DNA from: Anaerolineae bacterium
Lineage (GTDB): Bacteria; Chloroflexota; Anaerolineae; Aggregatilineales; Phototrophicaceae
Assembly: GCA_017303635.1 (NCBI GenBank)
Contig: JAFLCG010000003.1
Location: 434,001 to 498,000, forward strand
DNA length: 64,000 bases
Reading direction: 5' to 3'
The notes below the pieces were generated by a model. It was not told the DNA's origin. It worked only from the letters and a program-made list of their open reading frames with translations, and ran no database searches. The position numbers were made by a program, and so were the translations under genes. Below, in pieces: positions 45,607 to 53,942 of the stretch (positions are counted from its first letter, which is position 1; every line of letters begins with the position of its first letter).

Positions 45607-45840
45607 ATACTGGACTTTAACAATCGAAGAAGCCTGCTGAAAGAGATTGTGGAGCGGGTCGTTGTTGACCAACTGGGAAACATCATCCGCGTGGAGTGGC
45701 ACTCGCCATTTGCCTATATCAGGCACATTACCGAGCGCATACTGATGGAATTGGCAGGTGACCGACACGAAACCAGCCGTACTATGACGGCTGGTACAAC
45801 CTGTTCGGATTGGTTCTCCGCTTGTGGACCTGAGGGGTAG
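45607..45840 (+). pseudogene. C-terminal fragment of a serine recombinase
   Basis: Read in frame right after the livF stop, this stretch codes for LDFNNRRSLLKEIVERVVVD and QLGNIIRVEWHSPFAYIRHI, a pattern typical of the C-terminal part of serine site-specific recombinases (LLxxLVxRVVVD...I.VxWxxPF). The catalytic resolvase domain is missing. The sharp junction with the livF stop suggests that an insertion or deletion end lies here. The HTH gene copy 2 begins in an overlapping frame. Confidence 0.5.
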
Positions 45841-46039
45841 AGTTCCGTTAGCTAGGCATATCCACCGCTTTACCATCCCCATTCCAGAATCCACCGAAAA
45901 CCGGTTGCGAAACCCCGACAAAGAACAGCTTCGCGCTGAGATCTTCGTCATGGTTCAACAGGGTATGAGCTACCGCAAGATTGGCGCCGCCCTCGGCATC
46001 CACTGGACGCGAGTACAACAAATTGTGAAATGGGGATAA
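45824..46039 (+). CDS. Small HTH protein, dispersed family copy 2
   Basis: 71 residues from a GTG (DLRGRVPLARHIHRFTIP...). The HTH core NPDKEQLRAEIFVMVQQG, then MSYRKIGAALGIHWTRVQQI, is shared with copies at 26035-26370 and, degenerate, 50676-50873. It overlaps the recombinase fragment in another frame and could have been its C-terminal HTH before a frameshift. Intact here. Confidence 0.55.
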   Translation: MDLRGRVPLARHIHRFTIPIPESTENRLRNPDKEQLRAEIFVMVQQGMSYRKIGAALGIHWTRVQQIVKWG

Positions 46040-46080
46040 TCGATTTCCCGCTTCAAAGCTCTTTCCACTTAGCCGGATCG

Positions 46081-46640
46081 CGAACTAAAGACCAATTCCA
46101 CTTGCTGTACGGGGCTGAAGGGACACAAGCGCTTTTCACCGGTCTGGTGACCCAGGTGATCTATGGCGTTGTGATGCGGATACAGCGGATTTCTACAGCA
46201 AGGCAAGCGTCACCACCACCACCGATGCCAATCAGGACGATCCGAACAGCCATTTGCGCCAGCGTCCGCTGCTGACGGTGGATGAAGTGGTCACGCCGCA
46301 GGTGGGGAATTGCACCATCTTCGCCCGATATGTGGAGGCAGGCTTTGCCACCCAGGTGGTGCTGAATGCATGTCTGACCCGCTTCTACGAGCGCGAGAAC
46401 TGGAAAGCGCGGTTGGCTCATTCAAAAGGTGCTGCGCCGCTCCTGCCGGAACGAGGTCTAGAACTCAAGCTCCAGCCTCTCGTTGAAGCGGCGAGCATGT
46501 CTGATGAACCATCGCCCTTGCTCGACCTAGCAGCATTGGCGACTGAACATGCCGGTGGCAAGGTGAAGTCCGAAAGCCTAAACGTGATGAAAGCCCGTCT
46601 GTACCAGCAGCAGCAACAACCCCAGCACGATTGGAGTTGA
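46081..46640 (+). pseudogene. TraG/VirD4-like coupling protein C-terminus, copy A (frameshifted)
   Basis: The first part (QFHLLYGAEGTQALFTGL) and, after a frameshift near 46165, the second part (DDPNSHLRQRPLLTVDEVVT, PQVGNCTIFARYVEAG) match copy B at 57807-58460, which is uninterrupted. The pattern Q-x-YG ... S..G......RPLLTxDE matches the C-terminal motor region of TraG/VirD4 conjugative coupling proteins. The Walker domains are absent. A one-base deletion relative to copy B explains the shift. Confidence 0.65.
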
Positions 46641-47039
46641 GCGCATGACCCTGACCAAAAAGACGATGATTCGTGAGATCGGACGCCGCACCCGCCTGAA
46701 GTACCGGGATGTGCAGTTAATGCTGGAAGCCTTGATCGAGGTATGGACGGAGGAGTTGGCTGAAGGAAGTGGGCGGATAGAGTTAGAGGGGTTGTTCGTT
46801 CTTGAATCGCGGCAGCATGCCACCATATTTCCAAGAGGTCAGACCTCGATTCAGACTCCAAGGATAACGATGCGTTTGAGCCGTACCCTACGTCGACGGC
46901 TCAAGGCTCGCAGCAGCATCACAAATGAACAAGTCAGCAAGCCCTGACCCAATGTAGTGGCATTGTTAGCCGCTGAGTGCCAGTTACATGCTGTTGTGGA
47001 TGTTCTGAACTGGCAGAACGAACGCTAGAGGAACATCTC
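46084..47039. repeat. Direct repeat copy A (TraG fragment plus HU-like gene)
   Basis: About 950 bp that match 57867-58846 in the same direction, covering the TraG fragment, the HU-like gene and about 90 bp beyond, up to a shared GGAACATCTC. Flanking DNA does not match. The two copies bracket 10.8 kb. Confidence 0.8.
46645..46947 (+). CDS. HU/IHF-like DNA-binding protein (intact copy)
   Basis: 100 residues: TLTKKTMIREIGRRTRLKYR through MLEALIEVWTEELAEGSGRI then ELEGLFVLESR follows the HU fold start (two helices, then GxxVxLxGFGxF), with LEGLFVLESR in the place of LxGFGxFxxR. The C-terminal arm region is Arg-rich (TMRLSRTLRRRLKAR). HU-like proteins of this length are common on conjugative elements. 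It sits 4 nt after the broken TraG fragment. Confidence 0.6.
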   Translation: MTLTKKTMIREIGRRTRLKYRDVQLMLEALIEVWTEELAEGSGRIELEGLFVLESRQHATIFPRGQTSIQTPRITMRLSRTLRRRLKARSSITNEQVSKP

Positions 47040-47241
47040 ATGAATAAGCCATTCACCAACAGCATATCCATATCCCGTAACTCTTTGCTGAGTTCATTTA
47101 CGCTTTGTGCACTGTTTGTGACCCTATACTGGATAAAGCCTCAACTCGCGTAATATGAATTGGTCAGGGGGCACTGAAAGATAGAATGGAACTAATCTGT
47201 ATGGGTAAGTAGTTTGCTCTAGTACATTCGGGAGTTTGGGG

Positions 47242-50200
47242 ATGAATACCGTAGAAATTATTGCCCACCGTTACCGCCTGGGTGAACAACTCGGTGCAGG
47301 CGGGATGGGTGCTGTCTACCGCGCGTATGACCGCCTCAATGGGACCGAGGTGGCGCTCAAGCAGGTCAACATCCCGCTGGAGTTCCTCGAATTCATGTCG
47401 CGGGCGAGTCTGGGTGCGACTAATGGACTCTGGACGGCCCTGGCCGAAGAGTTCAAGACCCTGGCTTCATTGCGCCATCCCCACATCATCAGTGTGCTGG
47501 ATTACGGTTTTGACACCCACCGTCAGCCCTTCTATACCATGGAACTGCTGACTCGGCCTGCCACACTGCTCAACTACGGTGCAGACAAAAGCATTCCCGA
47601 CAAGATCAACCTCATCATTCAAGTATTGCAAGCGCTGGCCTACCTGCATCGACGTGAGGTGATTCACCGAGACCTGAAACCAGAAAACGTGTTGGTTGTA
47701 GATGGGCAGGCCAAAGTACTGGACTTTGGCCTAGCGGTACGGCGTGGAACTCAGACCGATGAAGCCATGGCGGGGACACTGCACTACATGGCTCCGGAGA
47801 CACTGGCTACTGGAGAGCTAACGGCCAGTTCTGACCTGTACGCAGTCGGTGTAATGGCTTATCAATTGGTGGCTGGATGTTTGCCCTTTGACGACGCTGG
47901 AGGGCTAGAAGATTTCATTCAGGGTGTGCTTAACCGTCCGGTCGATGTAAGTACGCTGCCAGTACCGGATGAACTTGCCAGTGTGCTTCAGCGGTTATTG
48001 GCCAAAACGGCATATGAACGTTATGCCGATGCCGATGCCTCTATCCTGGCTTTGTGTGTGGCCCTTGGTCAGCAACCACCTGCCGAAACCGTCGCCTTGC
48101 GCGAGAGCTTCATTCAGGCAGCCGATTTTGTGGGACGGAAGCGCGAATTAACACAACTCACTGACGCCCTGCACGCCGCTATCAATGGACAGGGCAGTGC
48201 GTGGTTGGTGGGTGGTGAAAGCGGCGTAGGTAAGTCGCGCTTGCTGGACGAGCTACGGACGCAAGCGCTGGTCGAAGGGGCGTTGGTGGTCCGTGGACAA
48301 GCAGTAGAGGGTGGCGGCTTGACCTACCAACTCTGGCGCGAACCCTTACGTCGCTTGGTGCTGTCCGTCGAACTGAACGATCTGGAAGCGGGCATCCTCA
48401 AGGCAGTCGTACCGGAAATCAGTACTTTGCTCGAACGCGACATTCCCGATGCGCCGGAACTTCCTGGCCCGGCGGGACAGCAGCGGCTCATCCAGACGCT
48501 GGTTGATGTCATCCAGCGGCAGCCTAAGCCCACAGTCTTACTATTGGAAGACCTCCAGTGGAGCGAGGAGAGTCTGGAACCGCTCAAGCAGTTGACGCCA
48601 CTATTGCGTGCGTGGCCACTGCTGATCGTCGCTAACTTCCGCAGCGATGAACGCCCCCATCTGTCCGAGGAACTGTCCAATATGCAGATGCTGCGTTTAG
48701 AGCGCCTGAGCGCAGGCGAAATCGCCGAACTCAGTGCGGGGATGTTGGGCGAAGGCGGACGCAATCCGGCCTTGGTCGAGCGCCTGCACCATGAGACAGA
48801 AGGCAACACCTATTTCATGGTTGAGATCGTGCGTGCATTGGCGGAGACTGCTGGACGGTTGGACAATGTCGGCGGCATGAAACTGCCTATCTCGATCTTC
48901 ACGGGCGGTATTCAAAAAATCATCAGGCGTAGACTGGAACGAGTGCCTTCCTGGGGGCAACGCCTGCTCAAGTTGGCAGCAGTCGCCGGACGACAGCTTG
49001 AGCTGCCGGTCATCCATACACTATTGGCAACCGAACCAAGTCTGGGGGACCATGCTCTTGATGAATGGCTGCGTGCCTGTGCCGATGTAACTGTGTTGGA
49101 AATCGCCGATGAGCAGTGGCGCTTTGCCCACGACAAGCTCCGCGAAGCCGTGCTGGTTGAGGTTGAGGAAGAATCCGCTCGGTTGCATCGCGCAGTCGCG
49201 GAAGCTTTGGAACAGGTTTACCAGAGTCCAGAGGCGCGTGCGCCTTACCATGAGGTGCTTTTGTCGCACTGGCAGAAAGCCGGTGATCCTGACCGCGAGT
49301 TGTTCTACCTTGAAATCGTCACGCGGCAGATGGTTGGCATTCAGGGTGCCCATGAACAGGCTGATCCACTCATCACGCGCGCCTTAGGCTTGCTGGACGA
49401 AGACGATAGACGCAGACCTCCATTTTTGAACTCGCGTGCAGAAAGCCTGTGGCGGCGGGCTGAGTACGAGGCGGCACAAGCCCATGCACAGATGGCCTAT
49501 GCCCTGGCTGTACAGTTGAACATCCATGTTGAATCACTACGTAGTTTGAACGCCCTTGCCATCGCGGATGAACGCCGTGGGAATTATGAGGCTGCCCTGG
49601 CGTATTACCAGGAAAGTCTGTCCCTGAGCCGGGAAATCAATGATAAGAGAGCAATCGGACGCAATCTAATCGGGTTTAGCAATGTGTCCTATTATCTGGG
49701 GCGCTATGAGGATGCCGAGAAGTATATCCAGGATAGCCTGGCGATAGGCCGTGAGCTTAACGATATTCCGGGAGTCGCCACATGCCTCAATAACCTCGGC
49801 GTCTATGCTCTTGAACGTGGTGCATTCAAAGCAGCTGAGTCGTATTTTGAAGAGAGTGCCAACTGCTATCTGCAGATTGGTCACCGGGAGGGTTCTGCCC
49901 TCACACTGAACAATCGCGGGAATGCGGCTGTCAATTTAGGTGACGATCTGACGGCTGAACGTTGCTTCAGAGAAAGTTTAAGCATCTATCAGTCGATTGG
50001 AAGCCAGCGTGGGATCGCCCTGACATGTGAAAACCTGGGTGGTATCGCCCTCCTGCGAAATGATTACGCCGAAGCCGAACGCTTTCTGCAACAGAGCCTC
50101 GAACTAAACACAGCGACTGGTGACAAAGCTGGAATATCAACCGTGTTGAGCCTGCTGGGTGATGTGGATGCTGGGCTGCATCAACCAGAGGCTGCCGATG

Positions 50201-50640
50201 CGCATTATCAGGAAAGCTTGATGCTTGCCCGCACGCTGAGTGATCCGACTATTACCGCCAGTATCCTAAGCAGTACAGCAGCCTTCAAACTGGAATACAG
50301 TTTGCCCAATATGTTGGATGAACTCTCTGAGGGACTGGAGATCAGCCTGAATATCGGTCTATCACCCGTGCTGTTAGGTTTGCTGGTGAGTGTAGCCTGG
50401 TGTTCACTCGAGATGGGTCAAGTAACTGAATCAGCCCGGCTTGTGGGACTGATTCAGGCGCATCCGGCCACACCCCCGGAAACACGAAAAGGGCGCTTGC
50501 CCAAATTGCTCGAGAGATTGCACATTGAACTGTCAAAGGACGTCCTCAATATGCATCTGGCAGCTGGTGCATCCATGGATTTAGATGCAACGGCTCAGGC
50601 CTGGCTTGAGCAGCTCAAGGTTGCATGTCAGGAGTCTTGA
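47242..50640 (+). CDS. Ser/Thr protein kinase with ATPase and TPR domains
   Basis: 1132 residues. Kinase domain 1-270: GAGGMGAVYRA, VALKQV, HRDLKPEN and DFGLAV are all intact. AAA_16/STAND-type ATPase about 290-640: Walker A GGESGVGKS, Walker B LLLEDLQWSEES. TPR repeats about 720-1000 (for example AIADERRGNYEAALAYYQES and CLNNLGVYALERGAFKAAES). This architecture (PknK-like) is found in large signalling proteins of Actinobacteria, Chloroflexota and Myxobacteria. A TTG at 47236 is an alternative start; GGGAG precedes the ATG. Lies between mobile-element remnants. Confidence 0.88.
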   Translation: MNTVEIIAHRYRLGEQLGAGGMGAVYRAYDRLNGTEVALKQVNIPLEFLEFMSRASLGATNGLWTALAEEFKTLASLRHPHIISVLDYGFDTHRQPFYTMELLTRPATLLNYGADKSIPDKINLIIQVLQALAYLHRREVIHRDLKPENVLVVDGQAKVLDFGLAVRRGTQTDEAMAGTLHYMAPETLATGELTASSDLYAVGVMAYQLVAGCLPFDDAGGLEDFIQGVLNRPVDVSTLPVPDELASVLQRLLAKTAYERYADADASILALCVALGQQPPAETVALRESFIQAADFVGRKRELTQLTDALHAAINGQGSAWLVGGESGVGKSRLLDELRTQALVEGALVVRGQAVEGGGLTYQLWREPLRRLVLSVELNDLEAGILKAVVPEISTLLERDIPDAPELPGPAGQQRLIQTLVDVIQRQPKPTVLLLEDLQWSEESLEPLKQLTPLLRAWPLLIVANFRSDERPHLSEELSNMQMLRLERLSAGEIAELSAGMLGEGGRNPALVERLHHETEGNTYFMVEIVRALAETAGRLDNVGGMKLPISIFTGGIQKIIRRRLERVPSWGQRLLKLAAVAGRQLELPVIHTLLATEPSLGDHALDEWLRACADVTVLEIADEQWRFAHDKLREAVLVEVEEESARLHRAVAEALEQVYQSPEARAPYHEVLLSHWQKAGDPDRELFYLEIVTRQMVGIQGAHEQADPLITRALGLLDEDDRRRPPFLNSRAESLWRRAEYEAAQAHAQMAYALAVQLNIHVESLRSLNALAIADERRGNYEAALAYYQESLSLSREINDKRAIGRNLIGFSNVSYYLGRYEDAEKYIQDSLAIGRELNDIPGVATCLNNLGVYALERGAFKAAESYFEESANCYLQIGHREGSALTLNNRGNAAVNLGDDLTAERCFRESLSIYQSIGSQRGIALTCENLGGIALLRNDYAEAERFLQQSLELNTATGDKAGISTVLSLLGDVDAGLHQPEAADAHYQESLMLARTLSDPTITASILSSTAAFKLEYSLPNMLDELSEGLEISLNIGLSPVLLGLLVSVAWCSLEMGQVTESARLVGLIQAHPATPPETRKGRLPKLLERLHIELSKDVLNMHLAAGASMDLDATAQAWLEQLKVACQES

Positions 50641-50674
50641 GCGATGGCAGAATCTTCTATTTTTGTAGACACTT

Positions 50675-50720
50675 GCTATCGTCTGCATGAACAACTCGGT
50701 CCGTGCCGTCTACTGTAACC
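50675..50720 (+). pseudogene. Short remnant resembling the start of the kinase gene
   Basis: TATCGTCTGCATGAACAACT, then CGGT, is close to the kinase gene at 47271-47294 (coding for YRLGEQLG). Further on GTGCCGTCTAC resembles GTGCTGTCTAC with a 12-base gap. It suggests a small partial duplication of a kinase glycine-loop region. The match is short. Confidence 0.3.
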
Positions 50721-50873
50721 GATTCGGTAGCTCATGCCCCCAAATCGCATATCAAGTATCTCTGCATGAAGCTGCTCTTTATTGTGATTTTGCAAACTAT
50801 GTTCGGTTGAAACTGGCAAGAGAATGTTTAACCGGTGGATATATCCAAGTGTACAGTTCACAATCATACACAT
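50676..50873 (-). pseudogene. Small HTH protein, dispersed family copy 3 (degenerate)
   Basis: The minus-strand frame reads YIHRLNILLPVSTEHSLQNH then NKEQLHAEILDMRFGGMSYR, matching IHRFTIPIPESTENRLRNPD-KEQLRAEIFVMVQQGMSYR of copy 2, quoted in pieces. After GMSYR the reading frame breaks and the second HTH helix is lost. Orientation is opposite to copies 1 and 2. Confidence 0.55.
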
Positions 50874-50896
50874 TTGTCGACCTCATTAAGTACAAT

Positions 50897-50922
50897 TGTC
50901 AATACATATATATGTATTGACA
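50897..50922. promoter_or_regulatory. Perfect 26-bp palindromic operator
   Basis: A perfect inverted repeat with half-site TGTCAATACATAT. Its right end supplies the -35 hexamer of the promoter of the GntR gene, so a bound dimer would block RNA polymerase. AT-rich, unlike the surrounding coding DNA. The GntR protein encoded next is the natural binder. Confidence 0.8.
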
Positions 50923-50945
50923 AAGTTGCCGCACTTGACTATAGT
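50917..50945 (+). promoter_or_regulatory. Promoter of the GntR-dehydrogenase operon
   Basis: TTGACA at 50917-50922, 17-nt spacer, TATAGT at 50940-50945: 6/6 and 5/6 matches to consensus. It overlaps the palindrome and lies 70 nt before the GntR start. Confidence 0.85.
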
Positions 50946-51014
50946 GTAGGAAATTTCAGTGACCTGAGGTAGCCTCTATTATGTGTAAATAAAGCTGATA
51001 GTGGGGTTGTTGTA

Positions 51015-51764
51015 TTGGCAGTGGCGACACTAAAACATGATGGTATCCCGTTATATGTTCAACTAGAAGAAATCTTCGCTGAACGTATTGCCATTGGTGA
51101 ATGGGCCGTAAACGAAACTATTCCCAATGAGATGGCGCTCTGCAAAGAGTTCCAGGTGAGTCGTGGTCCTGTGCGTCAAGCTCTAGATCACCTTGTGCGT
51201 AAGGGATTGCTCCATCGCAAGCAGGGTAAGGGAACGATGGTGTTGCCTCCTAAAGTGGAGAACCACCTGAGTGACTTCTATAGCTTCACTAAGTTGATTG
51301 AGCGGAGAAATAAACAGCCTACTATCCAACTACTATCATTTGATACTGTTCCGGCAGAGAAATACGCCACAAACTATTTGAAGCTGTCGGCAGGCTCGAA
51401 CATCTTCAAACTGCGCCGCCTGCGACTGGCCGATAATGAGCCGTTGATTGCTGAAACCATTTATTTACCTTATGATATTTGCCCGGAGTTATCGCCGGTG
51501 GAGGTCGTTGGCCCCTCGCTCTACGAGTTATTGCGAGAGCGCTACGGCGTCAATCTAGTTCATAGCAAGCATTACTTTGAACCGACGGTCGCGAATGAAT
51601 TTGAGGCAGGAGTATTGGGCGTCACGATCAATACGCCGATGCTCCTTCTCGAAACCATTACCTATACCTATGGTGACCATCCTATCGTCTTTAGCAAAGC
51701 CGTGATGCGCGGCGACCGCGTTCGCTATTACGTCGAGCTGAACGCGCCAATTGATTCCCCTTAG
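51015..51764 (+). CDS. GntR/HutC family transcriptional regulator
   Basis: 249 residues from a TTG (GTG at 51021 is an alternative). N-terminal winged HTH: PLYVQLEEIFAERIAIGEW, then NEMALCKEFQVSRGPVRQAL and HRKQGKGTMV. C-terminal UTRA ligand-binding domain from about residue 95 (FKLRRLRLADNEPLIAETIY, LRERYGVNL). UTRA regulators bind sugars, sugar phosphates or amino acids. It precedes the dehydrogenase genes with which it is probably cotranscribed, giving autoregulation via the palindrome. Confidence 0.88.
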   Translation: MAVATLKHDGIPLYVQLEEIFAERIAIGEWAVNETIPNEMALCKEFQVSRGPVRQALDHLVRKGLLHRKQGKGTMVLPPKVENHLSDFYSFTKLIERRNKQPTIQLLSFDTVPAEKYATNYLKLSAGSNIFKLRRLRLADNEPLIAETIYLPYDICPELSPVEVVGPSLYELLRERYGVNLVHSKHYFEPTVANEFEAGVLGVTINTPMLLLETITYTYGDHPIVFSKAVMRGDRVRYYVELNAPIDSP

Positions 51765-51877
51765 GTTCTTTTGTCCGTGAACTGAATAGTCCTCTCAGGT
51801 ACACGCAGGAGTTGCGATGGTTGTGGTTATTGTTCACTTGGTGGATGTATTTGGCGTTTCGACTAAAAGGTATCCCA

Positions 51878-52942
51878 ATGGATATTCAGATTAAAATGCC
51901 TGATCTGGCAACAACTGAAAGTGAAATTAAGATTGTGCGGTGGCTAGTTGAAATCGGCAAGTCCGTAAAACTGGGTCAATCACTGCTCGAAATCGAAACG
52001 GACAAGGCCACTATGGACGTAGAGTCCATCGCAGCCGGGACTCTTACAGCTATCCTGGTTGGGGAAAATGAGAGCGCGGCGGTGGGACAGGTCATCGCGG
52101 TCATCAAAAACACAGAACTAAGTGACCAACCTGCTGTAACCACCATATCAACAGCCCCGGCTTTTGTACCAACGTTAAGGGAGAAGTCCCAATCGCCTGC
52201 GCTTAGACCTTCAGCGCCAACAACATCGATGTTTGCACGCAACAAAATGGTACGGAAAGATGGCACACCAGCCGCACCGAGCGAAGTTGTGCTGAGCATT
52301 ACAGAGCGCGAATTAGCCAGTCGCCTGCAGAAGAGCAAACAGACCATCCCGCATTTCTATCTAAAAACATCTGCGAATGCGGAACGCATGATTGCTCTGC
52401 GGACGACAGGGCAAAAGATCGTATGGGATGCTTTTTTTGTTGTCGCGATAGCGCGTGCTCTGCAAGAGTACCCACGCATGGCCTACATGTATGACGAGGG
52501 TCGGTTGAATCCTCTGCCAGCGAATGCTATTGGCGTGGCGGCGGACATCGATAACGCGCTGTACGTGGTTGTCGTCAGCGATCCCTTATCCCAGACAGTG
52601 CAGCAAGTATCACAGCAAATCACGGAAAAAGTGGAACGCATTCGGCAGGGAGATGCTGCTGCAAAGAAGCTTGTCCCTGCCGCAATTACGGTCACAAACC
52701 TGGGGGCGGAAAACATCGAGTCGTTCGCGGCAATTATCAATCCCGGCGAGTCAGCCATACTAGCAATTGGGAAGATTGCGCCAGTGGTTGTACCCGTTGA
52801 TCAAAACATCGTGATTCAGCAGCGAGTTCAGATGACCCTGTCAGTTGATCATCGCGTGGCAAATGGCAAGTATGCCGCAAAGTTTCTCAGTAAGGTTGTT
52901 ACAGAAATCGAGTCGCTACGAGAGGTGTCCGATGGATATTGA
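51878..52942 (+). CDS. 2-oxoacid/acetoin dehydrogenase-type E2 (lipoyl acyltransferase)
   Basis: 354 residues from the ATG at 51878. A lipoyl domain at 1-80 carries the lipoylation site Lys43 (ETDKATMDVE), a short E1/E3-binding-like segment follows a Pro/Ser-rich linker, and the catalytic domain occupies about 145-350. The catalytic motif HxxxDG reads HRVANG (His325, Asn329), so the usual Asp is Asn. A 25-codon frame (51817-51894) with its own AGGAG overlaps the start and may couple translation. Its stop overlaps the E1alpha start by 11 nt. No E3 gene is present in the window. Confidence 0.82.
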   Translation: MDIQIKMPDLATTESEIKIVRWLVEIGKSVKLGQSLLEIETDKATMDVESIAAGTLTAILVGENESAAVGQVIAVIKNTELSDQPAVTTISTAPAFVPTLREKSQSPALRPSAPTTSMFARNKMVRKDGTPAAPSEVVLSITERELASRLQKSKQTIPHFYLKTSANAERMIALRTTGQKIVWDAFFVVAIARALQEYPRMAYMYDEGRLNPLPANAIGVAADIDNALYVVVVSDPLSQTVQQVSQQITEKVERIRQGDAAAKKLVPAAITVTNLGAENIESFAAIINPGESAILAIGKIAPVVVPVDQNIVIQQRVQMTLSVDHRVANGKYAAKFLSKVVTEIESLREVSDGY

Positions 52943-53942
52943 GCTGACAAACTCTATTGAAGTTACAGATGATTATTCACGAACATTCCTTATGGATTTA
53001 TATGAGAAAATGGTACTGTGCCGCCAATTCGAAGACCGGGTGAAGCTCCTTTTTCTCGAAGGGACAATGCCGGGAACGATCCATCAGAGCCAAGGGCAAG
53101 AAGCAACCGCAGTGGGTGTATGTGCCGCGTTGGGCAAGGATGATTACATTACATCCACCCATCGCCCACACGCGCACGCGCTTGCCAAAGGCTTGACGGC
53201 AGAAGAGATGATGCTGGAATTGTTTGGTCGCGCAACGGGCTGCTGCAAAGGCAAAGGCGGCTCGATGCATATCGGGAACATGGATAAGGGCATGGTTCCT
53301 GCGATTGCGATCGTAGGTGGCGGAATTCCGTTGGCCACAGGCATGGCACTTTCGTTCAAAATGCGCCAGCGTGATCAGGTTGTAGCCTGCTTTTTTGGCG
53401 AAGGCGCGACAAATGAAGGCGCGTTTCATGAGGGTGTGAATCTCGCCAGCATCTGGTCGCTTCCTGTGATCTTTGTTTGTGAAAATAACCTGTATGGCGC
53501 TTCAACCGTGATCTCTAAGACCACACGAGTGCCGCGTGTCTCACAGCGTGCTGCATCGTATGGCATCCGTGGGGAGACGATCGACGGCAACAATGTCCTC
53601 AAGGTTTACGAAGCAACGCACCGTGCTGCGGAAGAATGCCGCAATGGACAAGGTCCTGTGCTTCTGGAATTGCTGACCTATCGTCGTGTTGGACACTCCC
53701 GCCGTGACCCCGCGCACTATCAGGACAAGAGTGAGCAGGCGTTTTGGTTCGCGCGTGATCCCATTGAGATGTTCAAGAACAGCATCTTTAGCAGTCGCGA
53801 CATCACCGCTGCGGAATTGGCAGCGATTGACGCGCGAGTGGCACAAACGATCGAGGATGCCATCAGTGTTGCACGTGAAGCGCCGTTTCCGACTGAAGAT
53901 GACCTGACACAAGATGTCTTTTCGATGGAGCTGAAGTCATGA
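52932..53942 (+). CDS. 2-oxoacid/acetoin dehydrogenase-type E1 alpha
   Basis: 336 residues from 52932 with a GAGAGGTG site. Thiamine-diphosphate motif GEGATNEG (156-163) to CENN (183-186), with the family's G(D/E)GA start; THRPHAHALAKG and KGKGGSMHIG are the substrate-channel and phosphorylation-loop regions. Length and sequence style match acetoin dehydrogenase AcoA and bacterial PdhA. It oxidatively decarboxylates a 2-oxoacid or cleaves acetoin; which one is not decided by sequence alone. Confidence 0.88.
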   Translation: MDIELTNSIEVTDDYSRTFLMDLYEKMVLCRQFEDRVKLLFLEGTMPGTIHQSQGQEATAVGVCAALGKDDYITSTHRPHAHALAKGLTAEEMMLELFGRATGCCKGKGGSMHIGNMDKGMVPAIAIVGGGIPLATGMALSFKMRQRDQVVACFFGEGATNEGAFHEGVNLASIWSLPVIFVCENNLYGASTVISKTTRVPRVSQRAASYGIRGETIDGNNVLKVYEATHRAAEECRNGQGPVLLELLTYRRVGHSRRDPAHYQDKSEQAFWFARDPIEMFKNSIFSSRDITAAELAAIDARVAQTIEDAISVAREAPFPTEDDLTQDVFSMELKS

